From assembly GCA_036924285.1 (NCBI GenBank), contig JAYKYS010000014.1, forward strand, positions 1,736,001 to 1,800,000: DNA of 64,000 bases. The letters are read 5' to 3'. The notes under the pieces were generated by a model, which saw only the letters and a program-made list of their open reading frames with translations, searched no databases and was not told the DNA's origin. Below, piece after piece: positions 49,275-61,899 of this stretch (within the stretch, counting starts at the first letter, position 1; each line of letters begins with the position of its first letter). The stretch comes from Asterella californica (Eukaryota > Streptophyta > Marchantiopsida > Marchantiales > Aytoniaceae). The position numbers were made by a program, and so were the translations under genes.

Positions 49275-50480
49275 AGTGACACTGTTGAAACTGTCCATCC
49301 CTTCCATTGGCGAAGACATCTCCAAACCATTTCTACGGGTCCCTCTTTCCTCTTGTTCGGCTTGACGGGGACTTCCCGTCCGTTTGTTATTCATCCCGTC
49401 GCTTTTCTCTACGAAGGTAAAGATCTAACATGAGCTTTGTTCGGTAGGCATCCTTCAACTATTATATTCACAACAATCAACACATTTGTCCCAAGTCTGT
49501 GGGACACCAGGATAATGAACTTGGTTCAAACCGAGGACATGAACATGTCCTGAAGTTTACTTCCGCATATGACTCCTCTCCGACAAATAGGAGCGAATCG
49601 TGAAAGATTTTGAACAAGTCGGGGCATCTTTTCTAGACTCAGCTTATTGCCTAGCTACTTCCTGTCTGAAGGTTGTGCTTCCTAGTTTCTGCTTCACTAC
49701 TACACTGCAACCTACAGAAGTAACGAAACTCCAATATCCGACTATGAACTGCCGTATGCTTTGTCCACGGCAACAATGCCCAAGGTTCTGCTTCATGTCT
49801 ATTCTTCACAAAGAGATCTTCAGTTACTTTGAGGTAGCTTTAAGATTTTACACTTTTGTGAAAGGGACTGATTACCCCTGCGTAAAACTTGTCTAGAGAT
49901 CCCCCGATGGGGACGTTATCCAACATATCAGGTTACTTGATTGTAGCCATATATATGTGAATCATCTTAGGAATCGCTACTATCAAGTTCGTATGCACAC
50001 TGCCATTTTTTCTCCACCTCTCAACTGCCTCCCTTCTGGACCTGGGCCTTCAAATACATATGGCCCGCTCCAAGCAAAACACCTGTCGCCACACCCATGC
50101 CCAAAAGCCCCCAAACAAGGCTTTGAGGCACGAGCATTCCCCTTTCCAACTGTTGCTGAACCGTACCCATGTCTTCCTCCATCTTCTGTAGTTTCCTATT
50201 CAACAGCTCTAGGTGGGCTCTGGAAGCATCACATGTCACGCGAATACCATTCAGCTGACCCATGACATGCCCCATTAACCAGTTTTGAAGACCAGCCTCT
50301 CCTTCCATGCTGTAGATCACTCCTAACGTACGACTCTCACTACTGAGGATAAGGGCTTTCTCGTCCTCCTCGCTGAAATCAAAGAATTCATCATCAGACG
50401 AGTCCCCAAGAGACACTCCGTCAGCATCAGCTACAGTGTACGGTAAGCCCGTGGCTAGAGCCAGCTGTTCTTGACAATAT
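49275..50480 (-). repeat. Source segment of an inverted duplication
   Basis: This segment covers most of the last exon of the VASt-like gene plus about 0.75 kb downstream. Read on the minus strand it matches 60.64-61.79 kb of the plus strand along its length. Shared blocks include GGGCATTGTTGC, AGCATGCCCCGACTTGTTCA-like text, GTTGATTGTTGTGAA and GGACAGTTTCA, all in the same order. Confidence 0.85.
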
Positions 50481-53400
50481 ACACGAGCCAATTTGAGCCA
50501 ACCCAAAAATGATTTTTTGGCCTTCATCTCCATGAAATTTTCGATTGTACCTGGAAAGATGGAGCGACCATCACCGTCAGGTCTATCCACACAATGACAC
50601 AGGAAAGAAAAAAGGCAAGCCTTATATGAAATGTGAACAATATATATTGATACACGGGTAAAGCAGCTTTCAGAGAAAACAGTGACTTCGCCCGCACATT
50701 AAAGGTAACCCCAAAATGGTTTTGAACCCATGTAAGTACAAGGTGAGTGGTAACATGTATGCTGACTTGGTTTGAGAAGTCAGCGAATGAATATAACCGA
50801 GGTTGGGCCAAGAGGAAATGTGTAGGGTGAGCACATTTGCAAGATGGTACCCTCTGGTGGCAGTAGGACAGAATACAAATATAAATGCGATGCCTAACGA
50901 GCTGAGCGAGAAGACAACACAACTATTATCGGTAATAACTGAGCCAGCAAGCGCAACAGCTAGAGTGTCAACCCAGAAGAAAATCAGAGGTTAGAAGCAA
51001 ATCTCCCAACAAAGGTCACGGACACAGCTGTAGGTATTGAGTAGGTGTGCACTGAAACACCTAACTACCACAAGGTACACGCAGAGCATGCAACAGAACA
51101 CACTCCCGTCGCATGCACCTCAACCTGCTCTCTGACTTCATCAGCACCCAACATAGAGGGTTAGGCTGCAGATGAGTTGGAAAAGTGGTCAAACAGATGA
51201 AGACTTAACCGACTCATCAGGGCCTTATCGGTCCAGGAGTTTCTGTTCAGTTCCGGGACATCTGAGGGCAAACTCCCATTCTTAGTGTAGTGGTAGATCC
51301 GTGAGCTTGTGAAGAGAAAATGCCAAAAACATTAGTGAAAGTAAAACACGTTATATGTCAAGCAAGAGAAAACCAGAAGGAAATGAGGGGGGTAAAGGCA
51401 AGAAGAGATGATCCAAGGCAAAGCGTAACGAAGGTAAAAACAGAGCCTGTGTAACAGAGAGAAAACGAAGAAACACATGGATTTCATAGAGGCAGAAACC
51501 GAACTGCATCGTACAATGTATGCCCCGAATGGTTCCTTACTGACATAAAGCTGCTTATACAGCGTCAGTTTGGAAATACAAGGCCGATCACAGAAAGGGA
51601 AATGGTAAAGGTTGTAAAACAAGAAGCGGGCTAATTAAAATAGCTCCCCACCTATTAGAGTCCCCACCTATGAGAGAGAAGAAAAGACTTCCGAGTTCAG
51701 AAGGGGTTAAGGGTACAACACAGTATACAAATGTGAACAATATACCAACAATGAAGAAGGAGAAATTCACTTCAATCAGAGCACTCAGGAGAAGGAGTTC
51801 CGCCTCTGCAAGAGTTGAGCCGAAGAGTTCATGTTTCCTTCATTTCATCATTTGGACCTACATATTCACCTTACATGTAGAGCAAACACACTTAAGAACG
51901 TTCAGCAACACCGAGAGTACTATTTCCCTTGTGCCTGACTGTGAGCAAGACTTAAATACTGAACTTCCCGAATATGTTTCAGCTAACCCTGGACTCCGAA
52001 CCTGAGTCCACGAAGGTTATCCCTCTTGCACTCCCTGAGTGCAGTTCGTACTTGAAATTGTCGTATGAATACGATCGTAGTTGGAAAATTTCTGACTAAG
52101 CTGTCCAGGAATTACGAGCAAAACTAGTATCATCAGGAGAGGAGAGCATCCGGAAAAATCCCTACATCCTTCACCAAATTGTGTTGATCCTGGACTCCGG
52201 GAAGACAAAACAAAAAAGAAAATCTCGTCACTATCCACGAACAATCAACTACGTACACAAACTCGCATCTCCTTCATACAACCACAGACTTGAAAGAGCT
52301 GGACTACGGCATGTTAGCGGTTCTGATGTTTCCGATATAAAGAGCACGAGAACCTCTAGTATTGAAGTACAAAGTCTGCTTGTTCTTGACCCCACTCACC
52401 CCGGTCTTCGTAGCTATGGATAGTCAGATGCTGATGGACAGACATACCAAAATCACGCAAGCTAAGTTATTCCCATCCATGCACGCACGTAAAAGACAAT
52501 GGAAGTGCAATTAACACGCAAGGTTATACGCACGCAGAACGTCATACTCACGTAACAAAAGTGATGTCCAAAGCGACTGAACAAGAAAAAGAGAGCACTA
52601 CGACTCCGAATAACACCCGTACACGTCGGAAGAGGAATCCCTTCACGGTCGAAAGTAAGCGAGAATGCTACTAGCGAGCAGCAGAAAGTTACGCGGATGA
52701 AGATATTTCATACCTTGAACACCCCAAACGGCCGCCTTGCACTCCAAGGTCGCAGTAATGTACACGGTGGTACCCTTCCCGCTCTCTGATACTGCCAGCA
52801 GCATCTCAGCCTTGGTGCTAAAACCTGTAGGGTGTTCAATGGTTGGGTCTGATCTTACTGTGAATCGATTTCCGACTGTGAAACATTGCTGGACTTCTGT
52901 CACCTTCAGAGTTTCCACCCCTGACGTTCACCGACCATCAGACGATTCAAGAGTTACATTACCGAGACACAAATGGTTCCAAATGTATATGGTCACGAAT
53001 GTACTGGTAATCTCATCTCTACATCCACCAAAAGCAAACAACTCATACTAAAAGAGATCTATCAGACTGTGCTACGCTGCAACTAGGTCAAACTACATTC
53101 CAACAAATACGGTAATTTTTTGCACACATTCACACCTGATAAGAAGCTTACCAATTACTTTCTTAATGACGTTTGGCGCGTTGATTGGCGCTAAAAACTT
53201 TACAGTTCGCTGACCATCAGCTGTCCAACTGGTCACCTCGGCGTATGGATCTTCATTCAGTTCTTTGTGATATCGTTTGACAAAACGATCATCTCCGAAC
53301 AAAAATGAAAAAGCGGCCTGCATGAAACGCAGGTAAGTTATATTTCACGACCACGTCGGAGGCACCGTCTGGCCAAGTCATCCTTCGCGATGTAGATCGC

Positions 53401-53815
53401 TTACAGTTGAGAATCTTCTAGAGGACTGATCTAAGCAAACTATGAGACTTTTGTGCTGCCGAACTTGGGTATAAGAACAGGACACACTAATCTCTAACTT
53501 CCAAATCTGCTAGTTCCGCATAACAAGACAAGATGTACTCTACTGGCGCGTGATAAAATGCAAATGACACCATTTCCTACTTACTACGCATCGGTTTTGC
53601 GTTTCTCCATGTAAAACAAGAGAAAGCTCGGACCAGACTACATGTCTACATAAGAGTACTGAGTGAACACGGTATGCAAGGCCTTTCCTTGCGTGCAAAA
53701 CTACAAATCGCGAGCTAGGTTACAGAAGCCAGTTAGAAGGCAGAGCCTGATCATTCCCGCTCACCTGCGGCTCCACGCACTCGATGCATCCCTGCAACTT
53801 CAACTCTCGCACCAT
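50021..53815 (-). CDS. Tail-anchored protein with VASt/StAR-like domain
   Basis: Four coding exons (53765-53815, 53152-53317, 52714-52920, 50021-50550) join in phase: 954 nt, 317 residues. An in-frame TGA precedes the chosen ATG by two codons. Residues about 15-145 resemble the VASt fold of plant VAD1-type and Lam/Aster sterol-transfer proteins: SFLFGDDRFVKRYHKELNED, VKFLAPINAPNVIKKVIG and TLECKAAVWGVQG match its typical start, middle and end. A GRAM domain is absent. An acidic linker (SSDDEFFDFSEEDE) and a coiled coil (about 247-277) lead to one C-terminal membrane span (about 285-308). By inference it binds lipid at an organelle membrane or contact site. The last intron is 2.16 kb. The 3' end is duplicated in inverse orientation at 60.6 kb. 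Confidence 0.8.
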
Positions 53816-53819
53816 CTTT

Positions 53820-56800
53820 ACTCACATTACCTGGTCGACTGCTTCAGTATCAACACCAGTATCGACCAGTCCAGGGCTGCTCCGACCAGGAAATTCTTGG
53901 TTCTACTCACTAAGTTGAGCGGCAGTAAGATGGACTCCACTGGGTTTAATAGTAAACTTCCTTTCGCACGATTCAAGTTAACTAACGAAACCAGAGGTTC
54001 TACACCGTTTTCCTCTTACTAGGTCGTCCACCCTTCCTTCTTTCACATTCAACCCTTCACTGCATCTTGACCTGATCCTTGACAGTTTCGAGATACATGT
54101 CTTACTTCCAATTCAAACCACCTGCAGCCAGAAGAACATTCCAGACATTTGACTGATTACAACTAACCCTCGCTTGTTCGAGATAAGCACACACGACCTT
54201 CAGCTTCCTGGAACAAGCTCGAAACAACACAGCTGTTCCAACCCATCGAACAGGCCTACCTTTCAGTACGCCACCACAGTGGGCCAAGATCAATGTGGGC
54301 CAAGATCAATACACTGCTTCCCACAGAACCAGAACTTGCACACCCACTACATAATAGCAGATTGCAAAGAACAGATCCAACATAACACATGGAACACACG
54401 CAACTCCTCGCTTGGTTGATACCACTCATTGCTACGGAGTATATTTTTCTACACCATATGTAACATCAAGACCTCAGCTTCGTGATTCTACCCAAACATT
54501 TTGACCACATACCCAAGCTTTCCTTCATTTATTCATACAACAAAACCGAAACGTACCAAGTCCTCTAATTACCGAAGTTGATTGCAATCCTTGTCAAAAC
54601 CTCACGATCCAGTCGAGGAAAGCTGCAGCTCAATAGAAAAGGCAGCTGAAGGCAAGCGAAGGATTGCAATCTTGGGACTCTTGAAACTAAAGGCGACGTG
54701 GTATCCTAATTACCAGCAATCGAGATTTTCTCAACAAGAAACGGCACAGCTCGCCCTCCTCTGTCTAGTGCTCGCGGCTACAATACTATGTCCCCACTCT
54801 GGGATGAAGCTCGACTGCCACCGTCAGTGATCTCTGCCATGAGATTTCAACAACTATTACTTGCAATGCAAGTAAGAAACCATATAGCAGCCACGTTCTT
54901 AGAAAAGCACTCTCTTTCCACGTATACCCCTATCAGAATTGCATTCGATAATCTGTGAGATAACCATCACAACTCTACAATCTAAACAGGACACGCTCCC
55001 TCCTAAAGAAAAGCTCACGAATTCAGATACAAAGCCTCCAAACCCTCGTAAATTCGAGTAAAAAGCCGCAGCTCGGAAATTAGCACTAAAACAAATAAAA
55101 GTACTCCAACTACGTGCTCCCGAGTCTCATCTTCAACATGAAAATCTTGTCTTACCAGGCTCTCCAACGGAGAACTTCAACCCGAACTTTACAGGAACTC
55201 AACCGAACATCTCATCCCGACATAACAAGGAACGGCAGTTTGCATGTCAATTCTCAACACTTCCACATAGAGCTCAACGGACATGAACGTACTTATCCGG
55301 TTCATGATGTTAAGAAACGATGGATGGCTTGGACTAGTGTACCTTGAAAGTTCTCAATCGTACAGTTCCGATTAGGGTACAGGATCTGACCTCCGCGTCA
55401 AGCAGCGAGCGAGAAACGATATCAAACTGTCCTCGTTATTCGGCGTTTTCCCGACAATGTCCGGCCAGGATTGTTCACGTCCTTCACTTCGCTGCTGTCC
55501 TGCTTCATTCACTTAGCACTCGACGACTCGAACCTTGTTTCCGCGAAAGAGTGCACAAGACTAGCGGGAGTGCTAGGTGGCATCTGCAGACATGTTCCTT
55601 CTGTTTCTGTCCACGTTGATGCTCCACTTCACTACCGCGTTTCCCTTCCCTGTCCGCGCTTCCCCTTCGCGTCACGACAGACTCCACTAAATATCAGGAA
55701 AGGCTTCATTTGTAGTAGTGCTCCTCCTCATTCCGGTAACTTATTGTGGCTCTTCCTGTTCTTCGCTATTTCCTGTCCATGTTTCTCGGTATTTTCTGTC
55801 CACGTTTTCGGTTTCTAAATGGATGTTTTGGTCCTTTCTTCGCGAGAATAAAGTAGTCTGTGCTTTCTTCCGGTTACCTACCTCTACTAATTTTGTACCT
55901 GATATAACACCAACACAAGTAGGACTGGTATAATCTGTAACTGAACAGGTCAAAGGAATTCGTGCTGGACTTCTCCGTGCTTCTTTACGTCGCAATACTT
56001 GCAAGCATCCACTTGGCCTCCGATGCCTTTTATACTTAGTTCGGATTCGAATTGACGCGGCAAGTTGTAAGATTTCGTACCATTTCGATTTCGAAGTTTA
56101 TATTTTCTGAAGATCACAAACGCATTGATTTCGTTGCGACTTTCAAAGAATTACATGTTGTGACCATTACGTATATCATGCTAGTGTCGACACAAAAACG
56201 CTATCTTGAAAGTTTTCATAGAGAAGATGGAAATGCTTGACTTAAGATTGCAAGCTCTAAAGTCTGAAGAATGTATCTAGTAGCAAGGTTTGATGGAGCT
56301 TGAAGGTTTTTATGCAGAAGATGGAAATGCTTGATGCAAGACTGCAAGTTAAAAACTTCGAAGAAGGTAGACGATCTCAAAAATTCAATGATCTTACTTC
56401 ACATCTAATATATATAACTCACATCATTTACTACCTATGTGTTTCAGGGTATAGTCTATCCTTAACTCACATCTTGTGTAATCCAATGAATCAAACGTGT
56501 ATATTCGATTGCACAATCTGTTGTGACCGATATTCCGTTGCTAAGGAAACAACACTTGAGGTTTCTGTTTTCTAGAGTCTTTACCATAACCCTATCTACT
56601 ATAATCACATCTGAAGATTTTCTTTCGGAATGTGATTATGACTGTTTATACGAGGCGTTCACACCAGGGGTGTGAGTATAACGGGGCTTCACTTTAGTCT
56701 CATATCGTTTTTCGATAGTTTCTTGGAATCGAAGCAGATCCTACTCGGAGCACACTGCGGTTGAGAAGCATTTCAGAGCAACTGTACCGTCAGTGCAATT

Positions 56801-58060
56801 CATGATTCATTGCTGGTCGGATAGTACGTTAATGTAAGTCCTGTCACTTTAGCTTGTATGAACCTGTTGAGGATCGGCTTGCAAATCGCCGTTCCTCGTT
56901 ATGTCGGGATAAGATGTTGGGTTGAGTTCCTACAGTTTTGGGGTTGAAGTCTCCGATGTAGAGCCTGGTAAGAGAGGAAGATTTTCTCGTTTGAACCGTG
57001 GGTCTCACGCAGGACGGAGTTTGAGCATTTCTTTTCATTTTGGTACTATTTTGCCAAAGCAGCTTCTAGTCTGGTTTGACGAGGTTTTGAGGCGCGTATG
57101 TACGAATTCATAATATTCTCTGAGGAGGTAGCGTGTCCTGTTTATATCGTAGAGCTATGACGGTTACCTGACAGGTTATCTGAGTACATTCCCGGCACGG
57201 GGTTGGAAGAATTGCTATGGTAAGAATGGATGTAGCTGCTTGTGGTTTTCTTGTAAGTAATAGTTTTTGAAAGATTGCTTTTCCATTGTGCTTCAGCGTT
57301 CGCGGTAGAATTGTGAGGGTTTTGAGAAGCATTGGAAGTAACTTCAGTTAGGACTTGGTAAGTTATGGATAATTTGTTCTCTATATTTAAATTCAGGATA
57401 GCTCGTCAGTCAGCTTAACAGATGCTTTGAAAGATACACAATCAGATCATGTTATATATCGTCCAGAAACATATCCCGCAGCAGTGAGTGAGTGAGTCAA
57501 GCGAGAAACTGAGTGGCTCTATGTTTCATGCTGGATCTTCTCTTGATGATCTCCTGTAATGTAGAGGTTGACGAATCATCCAGTTCCTGTCATGGGAGTT
57601 TAAAAACGCTTGGTATTAGGGCGTCTCAAACTTCGCTTGTAACGCTGTTTTATGGGGTTTACTCTAAAATGCACGGGGGTACCGTGATCTTGCCCGTCAT
57701 ATCTTTCGTAACCATTTTCCTCCCTTTAGTTCCGTTACAGACCGTAGTGATTCAAACTGTTTTGGATTGCACGTATGGCGCGAATCACGGAAGAGTTTTC
57801 CACACTTGTGAACAGTAAGCGAAGGTTGAGCGGGAAGATCGACCATCGATTTCAGGAGGAGGCCGCAGTCCGCTGATTACTCAGTGTTTCTCATCTCGTC
57901 TGGTGTTGAACATTGCAATTCGACTCGTTATAGTAGCGATCGACGAGTTTCGAACATATCTTTCCTGCATCAAAGCGATCAAACGTCTCAACATGCCCGT
58001 GAGTTTCGTCTAAGATCCCTGCCTCCCGCAAAGTCTTTCTCAGATGCTCGGTCTTGGTCT
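53820..58060. other. Intergenic region between divergent genes
   Basis: About 4.2 kb between the minus-strand VASt-like gene and the plus-strand small membrane protein gene. It should contain both promoters and 5' leaders. It includes a 16-bp tandem repeat (GTGGGCCAAGATCAAT, 54290-54310 region). Many short frames occur but none has a family motif. Confidence 0.5.
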
Positions 58061-58063
58061 TGC

Positions 58064-58489
58064 ATGTGGGGAGTAAGGGGTACGTTTTCTTTTCGATGTG
58101 CAGTGGTTATTCCTTCTACGCTTGGTTTGGTTAAGATATGGGAGTTTACTCGTATTTTCGTGAGTGCCGCTTGAATGTCGCTTATTTCGACGCAGTTGTC
58201 TGTGTTTTCGGAGTTTGAGTCATTGGCTCTTTGAATTGGGGACGTCACAGATTATACAGATGTCCACCATAGACTTGGCAGTAAAATGTAGGTGGTTTGC
58301 TGCGTTATTGACTGAAAAACAAATTTATGTTGGCAGTTGCGGCATCTTTTGGAAGTAGGATCGCCAGGCCCTGCGCGCTATATCGTTGGAGCATTGATCA
58401 TGATGATCGGAGTTGTGCTTCCGGTCGGATTCATGATGTTCAGAACTAAGCGAGTTCCAAGCTCCGCCGGGTACTCTAAGCAGACGTAG
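58064..58489 (+). CDS. Small single-span membrane protein, 48 residues
   Basis: Exons 58064-58079 and 58359-58489 join in phase 1 across a GT-AG intron, giving 147 nt including TAG. The product starts MWGVRGSPGPARYIVG, has one hydrophobic span (about 14-31, GALIMMIGVVLPVGFMMF), then the basic RTKRVPSS and the Ser/Lys tail AGYSKQT. I believe this matches a short conserved plant family of unknown function with the same PARY..GA.IMMIGVVLP core; the name is not known to me. Positive residues after the span predict a cytosolic or matrix C-terminus. The first exon carries only 16 coding nt, and a donor-like TAG|GTGAGC sits right at the stop codon, suggesting an intron in the 3' UTR. Confidence 0.8.
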
Positions 58490-58499
58490 GTGAGCTTAT

Positions 58500-60630
58500 A
58501 CCTGTTTTCTCTCATTCTCTGTTACCGGATTTGATTTGGATTTGTTCTCCCCAATCCAGTTCAGTTCTTCACATTCTTCCTCAGTTCTCTTCACTGTTTT
58601 TGTTTTTCGATCTGATAACACTTGAGAACGCCTTTCGGCTCTTTGAGTTTCGATATTTCCAATTCTCTTCAGTGACCGGGGATCATTTGGAGATATGTGA
58701 CTGTAAGCTCAAGACAGCTCGTCATGTGAGAGGAGCGAGATAGTCCAAGAATGGTAAAGGTTTTTACTCATAACGACATATTATAAGAGAGTATACAAGC
58801 TGGGTAGATTTCTCAGGCGTCCAGTAAATCTTGGTAAGGATCGGGTGGCAAGAGCTGCTCGTGTGATCAGGAGGTTTAAAGTTGGGTCCCATATCTTCCC
58901 TGAGTGTCAACTTTTTCGTTACCAAGAAGTGTATTGATGTATAAATGATCTCTTCGACCTTTCTTCTGGAGTAATGACTTCTGTGTTCAGTATTATTGGA
59001 AGTACATTTGAAACTAGATATGTAATTTGGAGACCTAGTTTCTTTGAAAATTATGTGACGATCACTCCTTGTCCGATGCAGGACCTTATAGGTGTGAAGA
59101 GAGAGAGCTGAGGATGGCACGAACTTGATTGGTGAGCGCAGCAAACCTGTTTTACACTCTTGTGCGACGACAGATTCATTGGAAACAATTTCACTGTAGC
59201 CGAGATCTATGGGTGTGTCTTGAAAGAAGCAAATTGGATGGGGAGTCCTGCTAGCAGTATTGCTCTTTTACGGTCCTAATTGCACCAGTCTGACTCTTAT
59301 CGTCTGTATTTGCTGGCAGGAATCATATTGTTGAATATCGTTGTGGTGCCCTGGCAGCCACGAAATTCCCAGTCATGATCAGTATTTCTGCTACAGGCCT
59401 AGAGCTGTCCAGTTTTATGAAGACACGTATCTAGATGATTCTATAACACTGGTGGATGTACTTTCTCTCTGCTCCAAGTGATGCTTTCTGAACAGAATCA
59501 ATTCTTCATGTACAATCGTAAATACTCAATAAACTTTTTTCATTAAGATTCTTTGGACTTCACTTATTGTACGTGAGGACGACGTTCTGCGTGTGTAAGT
59601 CACTTGCTTCGGCTTTGCATCCGTGGATGAGAGTAATTTAGCTTGAGTGGTTTGGACATATTTCGGTCAGAAACGAAGTATCCGTAGCTATGAAGACCGG
59701 GGCGAGTGGGGTCAAGGTAACATGGGAACTTTTGAGTTCAAATGATCAATATTTTAGTTATCTCTAGATTTTGAACACTAGGTTAACGTGCCGTCGGTTC
59801 AGCCCTTTGTCTGGGCTGAACCGACGAACGCTTAGTGTTAGAATTGTTCGTAGATAGTGACGAGCTTTGCTTGTAAATATTTTCTTTCCAAAAGAACCCT
59901 CAACCGGCACAATTTGGTGAAGGATGTAGAGATTTTCCAGATGCTCTCTTCTCAGCTTAGTTAGAAAAGTTCAAGAAATTCAACTACGATTGATTCGTAC
60001 GACGAATTTCTAGTACGAACTGCACGCTCAGGAGTGTGAAGGTAGCTTATGTTCTCATAGGCTTGATGTATCCAGGGTTCTGAGTCCTGAGTTACACCAA
60101 AGAAGGGACGAGGTTAACTCAGTTCATCAATAATTACTGACACTAACTGTGGTTTGGTTGCAAATACACTCGTTTGTTTCTGGTGCACGTACATCTAGAA
60201 CTTGAATATCTAGACCTTGCTCACAGCCAGGCGCAAGAGAAATAGGTCTTCCTGTTGCTGAACATTGTTTTAGCACTTTGTTTGCTCTACAAGAGAAACG
60301 TCAAAAAAGTAGGTCAAAGTAATGAAAAGGGAAACATGGACTCTTGACTCTTGCAGGCTGGATCACTCGTTTGTCAACTCTTTTCCTCTGCTTTTCCGTT
60401 CGGATAATGAAGCCCTGCATTTGTCTCTTTCTTTCTCTTTTCGTGTCGCTGTGCAGGCTGATCACTCGTTTGTCAACTCTTTTCCTGTGAGCTTTGGTTG
60501 AAGTGAGTTTCTTCTTGTTGACGTCGTCTTTTCCTTTCGGTAAGGGAACGCCTGCATTTTTGCTTTGCTGTGTCGTTGTTTGTGTATATAATGGGATAGT
60601 TCACATTTGTCACTAACTGGGATGTCGGCA
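58500..60630. other. Intergenic region downstream of the small membrane protein gene
   Basis: About 2.1 kb; the first part is likely the 3' untranslated region. It contains a long hairpin at 59.8 kb and a direct repeat around CAGGCTG-ATCACTCGTTTGTC (near 60.36 and 60.46 kb, TCACTCGTTTGTCAACTCTT in both). No gene recognised. Confidence 0.5.
59774..59839. repeat. Long hairpin, 14-bp perfect inner stem plus outer stem
   Basis: Inner arms CGTCGGTTCAGCCC (59792-59805) and complement (59813-59826) around TTTGTCT; outer arms AACACTA (59774-59780) and TAGTGTT (59833-59839). The asymmetric bulges between them resemble a small-RNA precursor or a tiny foldback element. Confidence 0.7.
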
Positions 60631-60639
60631 CCACCTTTC

Positions 60640-61785
60640 CACTCGGCAATATTGTCAAGTACAGCTGGCTTTGGCCGTGGGTTTACACTGTAGCTGATGC
60701 TGACGAAGAAGTGTCAGTTGGAGATTCGTCTGATGATGACTTCTGTGAGCTCAGCGAGGAGGACAAGAAAGCTCTCGAGAGTCGTATCGTAGAAGTGATC
60801 TACAGCAGGGAAGAAGATGCTGTATTCGAAAGTGGTTAATGGGGCATGTCAGGGGTCAGCTGAGAGGTCTTCGCGTGACATTTGATAGACAGAGCCCACT
60901 TAGAGGAGCTGAATTGGACATTTGTATGGTTCAGCAACAGATGAAGCGGGGAATACTCGTGCACCGAAGCCTTGTTTCGGGCCTTTAGGCATGGGCGTGG
61001 CCACAGGTGTATTGCTTGGAGCGAGCCGTATGTATTTGAGGGCCCAGGTTCAGACGGAGGCAGTTTACATGTGGATAGATGCAAACGAACTTGATGGTAG
61101 CTATTCATTAAGATAATCACAGAGCTGCTGGGAGTTACTCTGGCTACGAGTGTGGTTATTGTTCCACTCTGAACTGCCATCGCTCATGGACGAATCAAAT
61201 ATAGACAGCTATCAAGCAACCCAAACCGTTGGACAACGGTTTAGGTTCTGTCAAGTTTATACAGGCGTAATCAATCCCTTCACAAAGTGTAAATCTAAAA
61301 GCTACCTGAAAGTAACTCAACAGCTCTTTGCGAAGAATGTCATGGACCAGAACATTGGGCATTGTTGCAGTGGACAAAATATAGTGCAGTTAATGATCGG
61401 ATGTTGGAGTTTAATAGATTGCGAGTGCAGTTATGAAGCTGAACCAGGAAGAACAAGAGAGAACAAGAGAGAGGAAGTGGCTGGGCGGTAAGCTGAGTCT
61501 GAGAAGCATGCCCCGACTTGTTCAGAACCTTTCACGACGCTCGATCCTTTATCGGGTATTAGTCATACGTGGAAGTAAACGGATATGTTTATGGCGTAAG
61601 TTTTGAAGCAAATTCACCATCGTGGTGTCTCACTGGCTTCGGACGGTGTGTTGATTGTTGTGAACGTAAAGTGGAAGGTTTTGCCTGCCGAACCGAGCTC
61701 ATGTTGAATCTTTTTCTTCCTAGAAATGGGTTCGGAGATGTGGGCCGTCTTCACCAATAGAACGGAAGGACAGTTTCAGTGATGC
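60640..61785 (+). pseudogene. Inverted duplicate of the 3' end of the VASt-like gene
   Basis: The plus strand here matches the minus strand of about 49.28-50.48 kb. The coding part (60640-61075) retains TVADAD, GDSSDD, LSEEDKKAL, VIYS and GMGVATGVLLGA in order but not in one frame. A 5-bp deletion relative to the source (TTACCGTACACTG to TTACACTG, near 60.69 kb) shifts the frame into a stop, and further shifts follow. The match continues about 0.7 kb beyond the source stop codon, which argues for DNA-level duplication rather than retrocopying. Only the last exon is covered, so loss of introns cannot be tested. Confidence 0.88.
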
Positions 61786-61824
61786 CTGTTCTTAACAACT
61801 GAGTGATAGCTGGAGAGAAGCAGG

Positions 61825-61885
61825 TCGTAGCCAAGATTTGAACTTCAGGCCTGTGATTGTACGGTGTTACACCTACCCAGTGGAA
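61825..61885 (-). repeat. tRNA-like/SINE-like remnant
   Basis: On the minus strand GGGTAGGTGTAACACCG is followed about 20 nt later by AAGTTCAAATCTT, a B-box-like motif, then GGCTACGACC. The layout resembles the segment at 34.8 kb. Stems of a full tRNA do not form. Confidence 0.35.
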
Positions 61886-61899
61886 GTACAGATGAGTAC

